Positions 16,237 to 25,600 are shown, numbered from the stretch's first letter. The stretch is 40,938 nucleotides of DNA from Candidatus Neomarinimicrobiota bacterium (GCA_036476315.1 JAZGBI010000086.1:1-40938), one strand, 5' to 3'. A program made the numbers and translations. The notes: a model not told the origin generated them from the sequence alone.

Positions 16237-16335
16237 CTACACCAGAAGAAGGGGACTCACCGCCGTGGCCATGAGATAAATGAAGATCCACCAATCGGCT
16301 ACACCAACTCTGGTTTTTTGTCTGAACTGACTCAT
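16237..16335 (-). CDS. Possible 32-residue membrane peptide
   Basis: A short ORF with a strong Shine-Dalgarno (AAGGAG, 7 bases before the ATG), 107 bases downstream of the aminotransferase. It has a basic N-terminus (MSQFRQKTR) and then a hydrophobic helix (WWIFIYLMATAVSPLLLV), typical of small single-span membrane proteins. No family recognised. It fills the space between the convergent ends of the barrel protein and the aromatic operon. Confidence 0.45.
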   Translation of the reverse strand: MSQFRQKTRVGVADWWIFIYLMATAVSPLLLV

Positions 16336-16442
16336 GAATTTCTCCTTCCTGCCAGTTAGACAGAAGAGGTCTCAAATAGTTGTCAGAGGAAAAGTAAAGA
16401 ACAGGAGATCCAACCGGTCGCTGCAAGTGCTCTGAACTATCG

Positions 16443-17780
16443 TTACGTGAATTCTCTCCTCAAATATTTGTCCAGGGCAGACACACGTCTCTCCAGTTCT
16501 CCGTATTGGTGTTCGTCAAGGAGGGACACACAGATCCTTATCCCTTCGCGGACGGTGCCGGTGGGTTTGAGAGGAATTCCGGCAAGTCCGAAACAGAGCA
16601 TGTGGTATAGCAGTTCCTCCCCGGTCATGTTTTCACGACAGATCGTGAAATAGAACCCATCTGCGATTGGCTCTCCCAGGTCGTCCTTATACAGGAGATC
16701 AAATCCGTAGGACTGAAAAACCTGCTTCGCCTTGTGGGCTCTTTCTCCATACTGCCGCACTTTCTTGAGGAAATTGTATTTTCTGTCACAGGCTGCCTCC
16801 ATAAAAGCCGCAAAGGCATGTTGCGGTGCCTGAGGAACGCCGGCAGTGGTCGCGTAAACTCCTCCATAAATAAAGGCATATCCAAGTATGTCCGTATCAT
16901 AGTAGTGCTTGAGGTTCGCGTATCTTCTATTCATCAATCCCGGTGAAATGATGGTGACTGCAATGCGTTGCCCTGCGTAGCTGAATATTTTCGAGCTCGA
17001 AATAATAACGAAATAGTTATCGGTGTAATGGGCCACCGTTGGCTGGAATGGAGGTTCACCAGGGACACTGTAATCGGACCGGAAATCCATTCCGAAATAG
17101 GCGGCATCTTCAATTCCAATAACATCATATTCTGTCAGGAGATTTCCTATTCCCTTGAGTTCCTCATCTTTCAGGCATGACCAGGTTGGATTGTTTGGAT
17201 TTGACCAGAGAAGGGCCCCTATTTTCCGGGATGAAAGAGTCTCTTCCAGCTTTTTCAATAGCTTTGTGCCCCTGCAATCATAAAGATCGATGGATTCGGA
17301 ATTCAATCCAAGAAACTTGGTCTGCAATTTGTTCACAGGGAAGCCCGGATCGATATAGAGAATGGTGCTGGATTCTTTCTTTCTGCGACCGGCAACGGCC
17401 TGACTGATAAAGCCTCCCTGCATGGCACCCACCGTTGGTACACAGTTCTCGGGGGAAACATCTATGTTAAGGAATTTCTTTGCGAAAACTGCCGATGCCT
17501 TTTTGAGCCGGGGAATTCCATCGAAGGGGGGATACGTGGAAGGGAGTCTTTCATTTTCCTTTAGTACCTTGATCTCTTCTTCAGGTCCAATCCTTTCCGC
17601 AGGAAGTCCCGGAATCCCGAACTCGAAGCGAAGATACTCGATCCCCGACTGCGCCGACAGTCTATCTACCAGTGAACGGAGTTCCCTTATTCCAATACGG
17701 GCAAGATCAACGGCTCCTTCCCCGAGCACTCCATCAACAAGAGATCGATCCAACGGAAGTGAAAAGTTGCCGGTTTTCAT
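16443..17780 (-). CDS. PLP-dependent aminotransferase, class I/II
   Basis: A 445-residue fold-type I aminotransferase. It has the NPNNP motif (194-198), Asp225 and Tyr228 (IEDAAYFG) and the Schiff-base Lys264 in SSSKIFSYAGQR. The ATG lies 13 bases after the glutaryl-CoA dehydrogenase stop, with AGAAGGGG as ribosome site, so it is co-transcribed with the aromatic operon. Its substrate cannot be read from the sequence. Amino-acid degradation feeding 2-oxo acids into the operon is one possibility, since a KPR-family reductase, a ligase and an HgdB-like dehydratase lie upstream. It may equally be unrelated to benzoyl-CoA metabolism. Confidence 0.85.
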   Translation of the reverse strand: MKTGNFSLPLDRSLVDGVLGEGAVDLARIGIRELRSLVDRLSAQSGIEYLRFEFGIPGLPAERIGPEEEIKVLKENERLPSTYPPFDGIPRLKKASAVFAKKFLNIDVSPENCVPTVGAMQGGFISQAVAGRRKKESSTILYIDPGFPVNKLQTKFLGLNSESIDLYDCRGTKLLKKLEETLSSRKIGALLWSNPNNPTWSCLKDEELKGIGNLLTEYDVIGIEDAAYFGMDFRSDYSVPGEPPFQPTVAHYTDNYFVIISSSKIFSYAGQRIAVTIISPGLMNRRYANLKHYYDTDILGYAFIYGGVYATTAGVPQAPQHAFAAFMEAACDRKYNFLKKVRQYGERAHKAKQVFQSYGFDLLYKDDLGEPIADGFYFTICRENMTGEELLYHMLCFGLAGIPLKPTGTVREGIRICVSLLDEHQYGELERRVSALDKYLRREFT

Positions 17781-17793
17781 CCCCTTCTACCCG

Positions 17794-18966
17794 TCATCGA
17801 AATGCTTCGATTCCCGTAATATGGGATCCCAGGATCAATGTGTGAATCTCATGGGTCCCTTCATAGGTGTACACCGTCTCCATATTCATAAGATGCCTCA
17901 TCACGTCATAATCTTCCATAATGCCATTTGCTCCAAGGATTTCCCTGGCGGAACGGGCAATGTCGCGGGCCACGGCCACATTGTTCATCTTCGCCATCGA
18001 TACCTGCTCGTGTTGCGACCGGTCTTGATCTTTGAGCCTGCCCAACTGGAGGACCAGAAGCTGAGCTTTGGTGATCTCCGTGACCATTTCCACAAGCTTC
18101 TTCTGGGTGAGTTGAAAAGCGGCAATGGGCTTGTCGAACTGAATTCGATCCTTGGCATAGGACAGAGCCGTTTCATAGCACGCCATGGCAGAGCCCAACG
18201 CTCCCCATGCGATGCCATACCTCGCCTGTGTCAAGCATGAGAGGGGACCCTTCATGCCTTCCACTCCAGGCAGCATCTGTTCTTTGGTAACACGGCAGTC
18301 GTCCAAAACCAACTCCGCCGTATCGGAAGCCCGCAGAGAAAGCTTGCCCTTCATCTTTCTCGCCGTGAAGCCCGGCAATTCCTTCTCCAAGAGAAAGCCG
18401 CGAACCGTATCATTCTCGTCTTTCGCCCACACCAACGCTATGTCGGCAAGACTGCCGTTGGTAATCCACATCTTGGAACCGTTCAAGATGTATGACGACC
18501 CGTCTCTTTCTGCCCGGGTCATCATGCCGGCAGGATTGGAACCGTAGTCTGCCTCTGTGAGTCCGAAACATCCCACAGCTTCCCCGCTTGCCAGACGAGG
18601 GAGCCAGCTATTCCTCTGCTTTTCACTGCCATATTGGAAAATGGGATACATGACAAGAGCCCCCTGGACTGAAGCGAAACTCCTCAGGCCGGAATCCCCT
18701 CTCTCCAACTCCTGCATGATGAGGCCGTATGCCACATTATTAACTCCCGCGCATCCATACTCCTGAGGGAGATTCGCTCCCAGGAGTCCCAGTTCACCGA
18801 GCCTCGGTATGAGGTCTTCGGGAAATGTTTCATTTTTGAAATGATCATGAACAAGAGGCATGAATTCCGTCTTTACGAAATCATATGCCATCTTCTGAAT
18901 GGCCAATTCTTCCTCAGACAAAAGGTCCTCAAGTTTCATAAAATCAGTGCCTATGAATTGTGTCAC
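17794..18966 (-). CDS. gcdH: Glutaryl-CoA dehydrogenase
   Basis: A 390-residue acyl-CoA dehydrogenase of the GCDH subgroup. It oxidises glutaryl-CoA, normally with decarboxylation to crotonyl-CoA. Diagnostic stretches are RSFASVQGALVMYPIFQYGS (Arg95 for the distal carboxylate), ARYGIAWGALGSA and TYEGTHEIHTLILG with the catalytic base Glu369. Tyr before the Glu is retained; as I recall, non-decarboxylating homologues differ at this point, so a decarboxylating enzyme is favoured. The GTG start overlaps the preceding stop (GTGA) and has a strong AAGGAGG site, better than the later ATG. Reaction electrons need an ETF, which is not in the window. Confidence 0.93.
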   Translation of the reverse strand: MTQFIGTDFMKLEDLLSEEELAIQKMAYDFVKTEFMPLVHDHFKNETFPEDLIPRLGELGLLGANLPQEYGCAGVNNVAYGLIMQELERGDSGLRSFASVQGALVMYPIFQYGSEKQRNSWLPRLASGEAVGCFGLTEADYGSNPAGMMTRAERDGSSYILNGSKMWITNGSLADIALVWAKDENDTVRGFLLEKELPGFTARKMKGKLSLRASDTAELVLDDCRVTKEQMLPGVEGMKGPLSCLTQARYGIAWGALGSAMACYETALSYAKDRIQFDKPIAAFQLTQKKLVEMVTEITKAQLLVLQLGRLKDQDRSQHEQVSMAKMNNVAVARDIARSAREILGANGIMEDYDVMRHLMNMETVYTYEGTHEIHTLILGSHITGIEAFR

Positions 18967-21773
18967 GACACGCCTCCTTTTGTCCCCCTCATCGCCCGGA
19001 GCAGTTTCTCTGGCGTAATAGGAAGCTCGTTAATTCTGACGCCGATGGCATCGTGAATGGCATTGGCAATGGCACCGATGACCGGAAGTGTGGATCCTTC
19101 TCCCACCTCCTTTGCCCCGAAGGGTCCCTCCGGTTCGTACGACTTCACGGTGCTGCTATCGATGGGGGGAACATCTTTCGCCGTCGCCACAAGATAGTCA
19201 TGCAGATTGGGGTTGAGAATTTTCCCTTTTGTATCGAAGACCATCTCTTCCAGCAACGTTTCACTCAACATCATTGAGACAGCCCCTTCGGCCTGACCTT
19301 CCACTGCCATGGGATTAATCGGTGTTCCCACATCGTGAGCATCTGTAAACTTCACGACTTTCACGTGTCCGGTTTCCAGATCCACTTCGACTTCACAGAC
19401 ACACGCCGAGAAAGAATAGGCGGGAGACGTACCCACCGTCGCCCCTTTGAAAGTCCCTCCCAGACCTTCTGGAGGAGAATAATTGCCGCGACCCACCAAA
19501 GGACCGCTTTCTGCAAAACAGTTGGCGGCTACCTCCTCCCAGGCAAGCTCCCCCGTACCACTGGCCTTATCATAGACTCGATTCTGCTCTATGTCAAGGG
19601 AACTCACCGGAACATTCATCATATGGGAAGCCATTTTCAGGATCTGTTTCCTGATTTCCTCCCCCGCCATTTTGGACGCATTCCCGCCCATGAGGGTGAC
19701 TCTCGACGAATACGATCCAAATCCTAGCGGCGTTGTGTCTGTATCTGCAAACACAACTTTTATTCGATCATAAGTGATTCCGATGGCCTCGGCCGCAATT
19801 TGAGCCAAAACCGTGACAGACCCCTGCCCAATATCTGTCTCTCCCGTATAAAGGATCACCGTATTTCCATCCTCACTTACCTTGATGGTGGCATTGGAAT
19901 GGGGAAACTTTGAGCGGTAGATGGGGTATCCGGCCCCACTCACAAACCCACCGCATCCCACGCCAATTCCTTTCCCAAAAGGAAGCCTTCCCTTTTTCTC
20001 ATCCCATCCACTTTTCCTCCTCACTTCCTCAATGCAGGCCCTCAATTCGCAAGAACCGATATTCAGATCGTTTACGGTTCGAGTGTCCGGGGTCATGGCA
20101 TTCTTCAGTCGCACGTCGATGGGATCGAGTCCCAGATTAAGGGCCATATCTGTTATGAGACTTTCGAATGCAAATCTGGGGTGGGGACACCCGTGCCCTC
20201 GCATGGCTCCGCATGCGGGAAGATTCGTGTTGACACGAAAACCGTCATACTTGAAATGTGGTATCTTGTAAAGGGTGGGAATCATGGCACCGGAATAATA
20301 GGCAGCGATAACACCGAAGGAGCTGTAAGCTCCGCCCTCGAGGATTGATTGTTGCTGAACAGCAGTGATGGTACCGTCCTTTTTCATTCCTATTTTCAGG
20401 TCGATCAATTGTTTGTGCCTACCGCGGCAGTGATAAAACATCTCTCCCCGCGTGTATCGCATCTTCACAGGTCTGCCCGTTCGCCGCGCCAGGAGAGCCG
20501 CGCAAATCTCCAGTGGATTGATCTCCGCTTTGCCACCAAAGCCGCCGCCGCAGTAGTTCCCAATAACACGGATGTCACCCTGAGGCATGTCCAGCAGCCG
20601 GGCAAGCTGATAGCGCACATAATGAACCACCTGCGTTGAGGTATATACGGTGAGCCTCCCATCACCGGCCCACTCTGCAATTGCACAATGGGGTTCCATC
20701 GGATTCTGATAAGTCCGGTTCCCCACGTATGAATCCGAAAGAACAAGATCGGCTTCCTTGAAGCCTTTCTCCACATCCCCAAAATGCCACTCAACTTTTG
20801 TATTGATGTTGTTCGGATACCGCTCAAGAATGATCGGAGCACCTTCTTTCATCGCCTCCCTGGCATCAAAAACGGCGGGGAGTTCTTCATACTCTACCTC
20901 TATGAAATCGAGCGCGTTCCTACACGTTTCCTCATCCACCGCGGCCACCGCGGCTATTTCATCTCCCACATAACAGACTTTCTCCTTCGCCAGGATATGC
21001 TCATCATAACGGGCCGGACTCACGCCATAAAGTACATCCGGCACATCATTTCCTGTCAGAATGGCCTTCACACCGGGAAGTGCTTCAGCCTTTCTTGCGT
21101 CGATCTTTACTATTCGGGCGTGGGGCAGGGTACTGGTGAGAATCTTGCCATGAAGCATGTTGGGCAGACTGATATCATCGGTGAAGGTTGCCCGTCCCGT
21201 AACCTTGACCAGGGAATCTTTTCTCGGCAGCCGTTCTCCCACCACGGCCGGGTTCCCTTTCACTACCCCGGGCGCAAAGGTGGAAACTTTCTGGTAAGCC
21301 TTCCATCGCTGAATCGCCTTCACTATCTTGGCGTAGCCCGTGCATCGACAGAGAGTTCCCGCCAGCGCCTCTTCAATCTCATCTCTTGTAGGATCAGGAT
21401 TCCTGTCAATCAATGCCCTGGCCGTAAGTACCATGGCCGGCGTGCAGAAACCGCATTGAATGGCTCCTTCCTGTATGAATGCGTTCTGGAGAGGGTGCAG
21501 CTCCCCATCAACGGATGTTCCTTCGATGGTGACAATCTCCCTCCCTTCGGCTTCCAATGCCAGCAGAAGACACGAATTGGCCGGTTCTCCATCGAGAAGT
21601 ACAGTGCACGCGCCGCAATCACCCACTCCACATCCGATCTTCGTTCCGGTTAAATTCAGTTCTTCCCTTAGGATGAATGCCAGGGTCGTCGTCGCCGATA
21701 CCAGCACACTATGCCTGTCGCCGTTTACCACCAGCTCGACGACATACTCTTTACCGCCACCCGTTTCCTTCAT
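18963..21773 (-). CDS. Molybdenum hydroxylase: fused [2Fe-2S] and molybdopterin subunits
   Basis: About 936 residues from the ATG at 21773; a GTG at 21791 is also open. Residues 1-165 are the iron-sulfur subunit, with CGVGDCGAC for the plant-type cluster and CGFC ... CRCTGY for the second. Residues about 185-935 are the xanthine-dehydrogenase-type large subunit, with CGGGFGGK, ACGAMRGHG, DIGQGS and the C-terminal catalytic Glu in GAKEVGEGS. In most 4-hydroxybenzoyl-CoA reductases these are separate proteins (HcrC and HcrA). The FAD subunit is the preceding gene. Location inside the benzoyl-CoA operon suggests an aromatic or N-heterocyclic substrate, such as reductive dehydroxylation of 4-hydroxybenzoyl-CoA, but the substrate is not proven. 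Confidence 0.85.
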   Translation of the reverse strand: MKETGGGKEYVVELVVNGDRHSVLVSATTTLAFILREELNLTGTKIGCGVGDCGACTVLLDGEPANSCLLLALEAEGREIVTIEGTSVDGELHPLQNAFIQEGAIQCGFCTPAMVLTARALIDRNPDPTRDEIEEALAGTLCRCTGYAKIVKAIQRWKAYQKVSTFAPGVVKGNPAVVGERLPRKDSLVKVTGRATFTDDISLPNMLHGKILTSTLPHARIVKIDARKAEALPGVKAILTGNDVPDVLYGVSPARYDEHILAKEKVCYVGDEIAAVAAVDEETCRNALDFIEVEYEELPAVFDAREAMKEGAPIILERYPNNINTKVEWHFGDVEKGFKEADLVLSDSYVGNRTYQNPMEPHCAIAEWAGDGRLTVYTSTQVVHYVRYQLARLLDMPQGDIRVIGNYCGGGFGGKAEINPLEICAALLARRTGRPVKMRYTRGEMFYHCRGRHKQLIDLKIGMKKDGTITAVQQQSILEGGAYSSFGVIAAYYSGAMIPTLYKIPHFKYDGFRVNTNLPACGAMRGHGCPHPRFAFESLITDMALNLGLDPIDVRLKNAMTPDTRTVNDLNIGSCELRACIEEVRRKSGWDEKKGRLPFGKGIGVGCGGFVSGAGYPIYRSKFPHSNATIKVSEDGNTVILYTGETDIGQGSVTVLAQIAAEAIGITYDRIKVVFADTDTTPLGFGSYSSRVTLMGGNASKMAGEEIRKQILKMASHMMNVPVSSLDIEQNRVYDKASGTGELAWEEVAANCFAESGPLVGRGNYSPPEGLGGTFKGATVGTSPAYSFSACVCEVEVDLETGHVKVVKFTDAHDVGTPINPMAVEGQAEGAVSMMLSETLLEEMVFDTKGKILNPNLHDYLVATAKDVPPIDSSTVKSYEPEGPFGAKEVGEGSTLPVIGAIANAIHDAIGVRINELPITPEKLLRAMRGTKGGVS

Positions 21774-21807
21774 TCCCTTTCCTCTCACCACAAACAGACG
21801 CTAGCAG

Positions 21808-22650
21808 TCAAACACCTGAACATTTTCTAACGGCTCTTTTCGTAAGAACGTATACGAGTTCTCGCCGGAACTCTTCGGTTCCCCTCAAATCGGTGATAGG
21901 CTTGCATTCCTTGCTGGCCAGGGATGCCGCTTCGGAGATTGCCGCTTTGTCGACAGTTTTCCCTTCAAGCGACCCGGATGCCCTTTCCGCCGTCATGGGA
22001 ATGGGGGCTACCGCCCCGAGCACAATGCGAGCCTGACGGCAGATGTTTTCCTCAAAACGGAGAAATACCGCAACACTCGCGACGGCCAGGGAATTAGACG
22101 CCCGTCGCAGAAATTTCAGATAGGTGGCAGCGGAGTCAGCGGGCTTTCTGGGAATCAAGATCCGGGTGAGGATCTCACCCTTTTTCAGAACCGTTTCCCT
22201 GTTCCCCAGAAAGAAATCTCCAAGTGCGATAATCCGGTTGCCTCCTGAAGATACCAACTCCACTTGCGACCCGAGGGCAATGAGGATAACAGGAAAATCC
22301 CCACACGCCACCGCACTACAGATGTTTCCGCCAACGGTGGCTCGTGTGCGAACCTGCGGAGAGGCAAAAGTCGGAACCATCTGACAGATTTCCGGGAAAG
22401 AATTTTGGATGACGGATGAGGATTCGATCTCATTCGCCGTACATCCTGCGCCCATAATCACCCGCTCATCCTCTTCCTCAATGCCGTTCACCCCGGGAAT
22501 TCTTGCGAGAGAAACCAGATGGCGAGCTTTTCGAATGCCCGTATCCACATCAACCAGCAGATCGGTGCCCCCCGCCAGAAGCGCCGCCTCCGGCAGTTCC
22601 TCCAGCAAATGACAGGCCCCTTTCAAGTTTTCCGGTCGATGATACTCCAA
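21808..22650 (-). CDS. FAD-binding subunit of the molybdenum hydroxylase
   Basis: About 280 residues if started at TTG 22650, which has GGGAGG 7 bases upstream, begins LEYHRPENLKG and lies 4 bases after the previous stop. A TTG at 22689 also stays open. The FAD-binding motifs are LLAGGTDLL (about 25-33) and TVGGNICSAVACGD (about 105-118), followed by the CO-dehydrogenase flavoprotein C-terminal domain. In 4-hydroxybenzoyl-CoA reductase the beta subunit has a 4-Cys insert of about 40 residues directly after GGN. Here CGDFPVILIALG follows at once, so the extra [4Fe-4S] cluster is missing. That argues against a classical 4-HBCR. Confidence 0.85.
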   Translation of the reverse strand: MEYHRPENLKGACHLLEELPEAALLAGGTDLLVDVDTGIRKARHLVSLARIPGVNGIEEEDERVIMGAGCTANEIESSSVIQNSFPEICQMVPTFASPQVRTRATVGGNICSAVACGDFPVILIALGSQVELVSSGGNRIIALGDFFLGNRETVLKKGEILTRILIPRKPADSAATYLKFLRRASNSLAVASVAVFLRFEENICRQARIVLGAVAPIPMTAERASGSLEGKTVDKAAISEAASLASKECKPITDLRGTEEFRRELVYVLTKRAVRKCSGV

Positions 22651-22654
22651 GATT

Positions 22655-24664
22655 CTACCTCCCGTGAAACCGGGGTGGTTTTCTCCCAACAGATTTCAGT
22701 CCCAAAAGGGCGTCTTCCGTGGAGAACACAGCGTTGAGATTCTTCAGCTCTCCATCAATCCCGCCACTTTCGTCCAGAAGTCCTTCGGCCATTTTGAGTG
22801 CCACAGGTGCTTTCATCTGAATCACCCGTTCCGTCTCTTTGGCCTCCTCTGGGGATAACCCTTCGGGAACTACAGCTTTTCCGGTAAGGATGGACTCCAA
22901 GTTATTCGCAGAAAAATAGTCTGCAATTGCCTGCCACCGTTTCGGCAGGGTCACTCTTCGCTTATGTGGAAGGAGGCGTTGCCCCGACATCATTTCATCA
23001 GCGTCGTCGAAATTCACAACGGCATCCACCAACCCGATCTCTTCAGCCTCCTTTGCTGACAAAAACACACCCGTGTAGATGAGATACTTGCTCAACTCCC
23101 TCCCAATCCTTCTAGGTGTTCTCACCGTCCCACCCAGCCCAGGGTAAATGCCAAGGCCCGTTTCCGGAAAGGCCACAACTGCTTTTTCGGTCCCCAGAAT
23201 GACGTCCGCCGTCAAAGCAAGCTCGAGACCTCCGCCCAGAGCTAATCCGTTAACGACAGCCACCACGGTTTTCGGTGACTGGTCGATCATGGTGAAAACC
23301 TTGCTTGCGAGCTCTGTGAACGACCGGATCTCATCAAGATCATTTTTTTCCAAACATTGAATGAAAAACTTGATGTCCGCGCCCGCCATGAATGCCTTAC
23401 CCTCGCCAGTTATGAAGATGGTGCTCACATCATCATTTGTTTTCGCTGCTTCGTACCTCTCCTGCAACTGGTTTAATAGTTCTCCGTTCAGGGCGTTGAG
23501 TTCTTCCGGTCGTGTAAGTGTCAAGACGGCGGAACCGTTGAGGTTGCTCAACGTCACAAATTCCATGGTCCACGCATTACGGGTTAGAGAGGCTGGTGGT
23601 CTCACTCCCCATTTTTCAGATATCCGTGCAACAAGCTCCCTGACCCGCTGCTCGCCCTCATCTTCCATCAGATCGATGGGGCCCTTTTTCCACCTGAGAC
23701 CGATGCGCGCACCTCTATTCAACTCTCCCGGAGTCGTTACCCGTTCATGAAGAATTTGCCCACAAGTCGTGAAAACTACACCCAGCATCCGGTCAATGAT
23801 GACTCTCGACTTGGATTTTTCCACTTCTGGGGAGTGTTCGGTTAGAATCCACTTCCTGTCAGATTCGGCCTGTTTCTTCAGGGCATCAGCCGGACGATAA
23901 AAGGACCCAAAGCCGTTCTCCAATGTTTTCTGAGCATGGTATGCTACAACGATGCCTGTCGCGTTCATGAGCGTAAATGGCCCCATAGGAATCTGAAACG
24001 CCAAGCAGCAAACGCTATCGATTTCCTCGGGGGACGCCACACCTTCCTCCGAAAGCCGTACCGCTTCGTTCAACCAGGGAACGAAAAATCGATTTACGGC
24101 AAATCCGAAAGAATCACGACAGACGATGGGATCCTTACCTATGCGTTTCACAAATCTCATCACCGTTCGATAGGTTTCATTCGATGTTTTCGCACCACGA
24201 ATTACCTCCACCAGCCGGTTTTTTGTCGCATGATAGAAAAAGTGAAGGCCGATAAACCGGCCGGGAAATGACGTCGATTCGGCCAGTTGAGAAATGGAGA
24301 AGGATGAAGTATTCGTCGCAACTATGGTGTCTTTGCCTATGAGTGTTCCTAACAGGGAAAAAAGTTGTGACTTCGCATCAAGATCTTCGTAAACGGCCTC
24401 AATTACAAGGTGACATTCCCTGACTGCATCGAGGTCTGTGGAATGGTCAATACGACCCATGATTTCCTCAACTTGGTGGGACGTGAAAAGACCCCTCTTC
24501 ACTCCCTCTTCCAGGACACTGCCAATATTATTGAGGCCCCTCTGTATGAAGCGTTCCTTCATGTCAATCATGACCACGTGAAATCCTTCCTGTGCGAGTT
24601 TCTGGGAAATGCCGGAGCCCATTGTCCCGGCGCCTATCACCCCCACGCTCGATATTTCACTCAT
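22655..24664 (-). CDS. 3-hydroxyacyl-CoA dehydrogenase / enoyl-CoA hydratase fusion
   Basis: About 669 residues. I choose the ATG at 24664 because it overlaps the dch stop as ATGA; the ORF is open to 24676. Residues 1-185 are the NAD domain (VGVIGAGTMGSGI; GLHFFYHATKNRLVEVIRG with the catalytic His). Residues 185-370 are the C-terminal dehydrogenase domain (PMGPFTLMNATG). Residues about 375-665 are a crotonase domain with AFMAGADIKFF, GGGLELAL and FPETGLGIYPGLGG, both catalytic glutamates present. The order is the reverse of FadB (hydratase first) and resembles archaeal crotonyl-CoA hydratase/3-hydroxybutyryl-CoA dehydrogenases. It would oxidise 3-hydroxypimelyl-CoA and process crotonyl-CoA to acetoacetyl-CoA. 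Confidence 0.9.
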   Translation of the reverse strand: MSEISSVGVIGAGTMGSGISQKLAQEGFHVVMIDMKERFIQRGLNNIGSVLEEGVKRGLFTSHQVEEIMGRIDHSTDLDAVRECHLVIEAVYEDLDAKSQLFSLLGTLIGKDTIVATNTSSFSISQLAESTSFPGRFIGLHFFYHATKNRLVEVIRGAKTSNETYRTVMRFVKRIGKDPIVCRDSFGFAVNRFFVPWLNEAVRLSEEGVASPEEIDSVCCLAFQIPMGPFTLMNATGIVVAYHAQKTLENGFGSFYRPADALKKQAESDRKWILTEHSPEVEKSKSRVIIDRMLGVVFTTCGQILHERVTTPGELNRGARIGLRWKKGPIDLMEDEGEQRVRELVARISEKWGVRPPASLTRNAWTMEFVTLSNLNGSAVLTLTRPEELNALNGELLNQLQERYEAAKTNDDVSTIFITGEGKAFMAGADIKFFIQCLEKNDLDEIRSFTELASKVFTMIDQSPKTVVAVVNGLALGGGLELALTADVILGTEKAVVAFPETGLGIYPGLGGTVRTPRRIGRELSKYLIYTGVFLSAKEAEEIGLVDAVVNFDDADEMMSGQRLLPHKRRVTLPKRWQAIADYFSANNLESILTGKAVVPEGLSPEEAKETERVIQMKAPVALKMAEGLLDESGGIDGELKNLNAVFSTEDALLGLKSVGRKPPRFHGR

Positions 24665-25434
24665 GAATCTTCCCATTCCGGCGGCCGCTTCTGGAGAAAC
24701 GCCGAAATCCCCTCATTGGCATCGTGAGTAGCCATAAGTTTTTCCACGTACATTTTCTCAAGTTTCGGAAGCTCGAGCCTCACAGTCTCATTGAAAACCC
24801 GGCGAGCTGCCATCACACCCAATTTGAGTGACGATGCGCTCTTTGGTACAATCTCCCGTTGGATCCACGCGGTGACCCATTCTTCCATGGTATCCCGTGC
24901 TTCGAATACCTCATTCACCAATCCAGTGACCTTTGCCTCCCGGGCAGAAATGGACTGGCCGGTAAGCAACAATGAATCGGCTCGGGCACTGCCAATCTTG
25001 AGGGGAAGAATGAGGGAAGCCAACGGTGGATATACACCCAATTTGATTTCTGGCTGGCCAAACTCCGCCGTCTCGTCAGCATAGACAAAATGGCAGCTCG
25101 CTGCCAGCTCCATGCCTCCCCCAAGGCATTGACCAGATACCAAGGCCGCGGAAGGAATCGATAGATCAATGAGCTCATAAAAAACGCGGTGAAACAGTCT
25201 CAGCATATTGACTACCATTTCCCCTTGATGCTCTTCCACACTGGCACCAAAAGAAAAGTGATCTCCCGCGCCCTGAAACATAACAAGTTTCACAGATCTT
25301 CTGCTTTTCAGGTCTTCAAGGACGTGCAACAACTCCTTCATCATGTCGCCGTCAAGAATATTGCCCTCAGGAGCATTCAAAGTAATCTTGACGACTTGCT
25401 CCCCCAATAAGCGTTCCATCTCAATTTTGCTCAT
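24661..25434 (-). CDS. dch: Cyclohexa-1,5-diene-1-carbonyl-CoA hydratase
   Basis: A 257-residue crotonase-family enzyme, the usual size of Dch/BadK/BamR. Characteristic are HFSFGASVEEHQGE, the oxyanion-hole GQCLGGGMELAAS and FGQPEIKLGVYPPLAS. It adds water to the cyclic dienoyl-CoA made by benzoyl-CoA reductase, giving 6-hydroxycyclohex-1-ene-1-carbonyl-CoA, the substrate of Had. It sits between oah and the dehydrogenase/hydratase fusion, overlapping the latter by four bases. A generic enoyl-CoA hydratase is the alternative, but the GASVEEH stretch and the context favour Dch. Confidence 0.87.
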   Translation of the reverse strand: MSKIEMERLLGEQVVKITLNAPEGNILDGDMMKELLHVLEDLKSRRSVKLVMFQGAGDHFSFGASVEEHQGEMVVNMLRLFHRVFYELIDLSIPSAALVSGQCLGGGMELAASCHFVYADETAEFGQPEIKLGVYPPLASLILPLKIGSARADSLLLTGQSISAREAKVTGLVNEVFEARDTMEEWVTAWIQREIVPKSASSLKLGVMAARRVFNETVRLELPKLEKMYVEKLMATHDANEGISAFLQKRPPEWEDS

Positions 25435-25507
25435 GGTCCTGTTAACCTCATCTATTCACTTACCAGCAGCCACTAAGTTCGCGAAGATACTCTAATCATT
25501 TCAGCCT

Positions 25508-25600
25508 GAATGTTCATGTGTTCAAGAAATATGAAAAAGGAAAAACCCTCAAGACCCAAAAACTGGAACACTTGAATACCTTAACACTTTAACACCTCAT
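25508..25600. repeat. Octamer array between oah and dch
   Basis: On the minus strand, from about 25598 down to 25545, seven consecutive 8-bp units fit RGTGTTNA with drift: GGTGTTAA, AGTGTTAA, GGTATTCA, AGTGTTCC, AGTTTTTG, GGTCTTGA, GGGTTTTT. About 20 bases to the left, at 25509-25524, two units face the other way (AATGTTCA, TGTGTTCA). The gap between oah and dch is 291 bases; apart from the array I see nothing there. Confidence 0.7.

Noticed and set aside
20784-21653. Plus-strand 289-codon ORF opposite the molybdenum hydroxylase
   Set aside because: It lies fully antisense to recognisable iron-sulfur and Mo-subunit motifs, and the translation shows no domain.
18963-22650. Firm call as 4-hydroxybenzoyl-CoA reductase (hcrABC)
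   Set aside because: The FAD subunit lacks the [4Fe-4S] insert typical of that enzyme; context alone is not enough.
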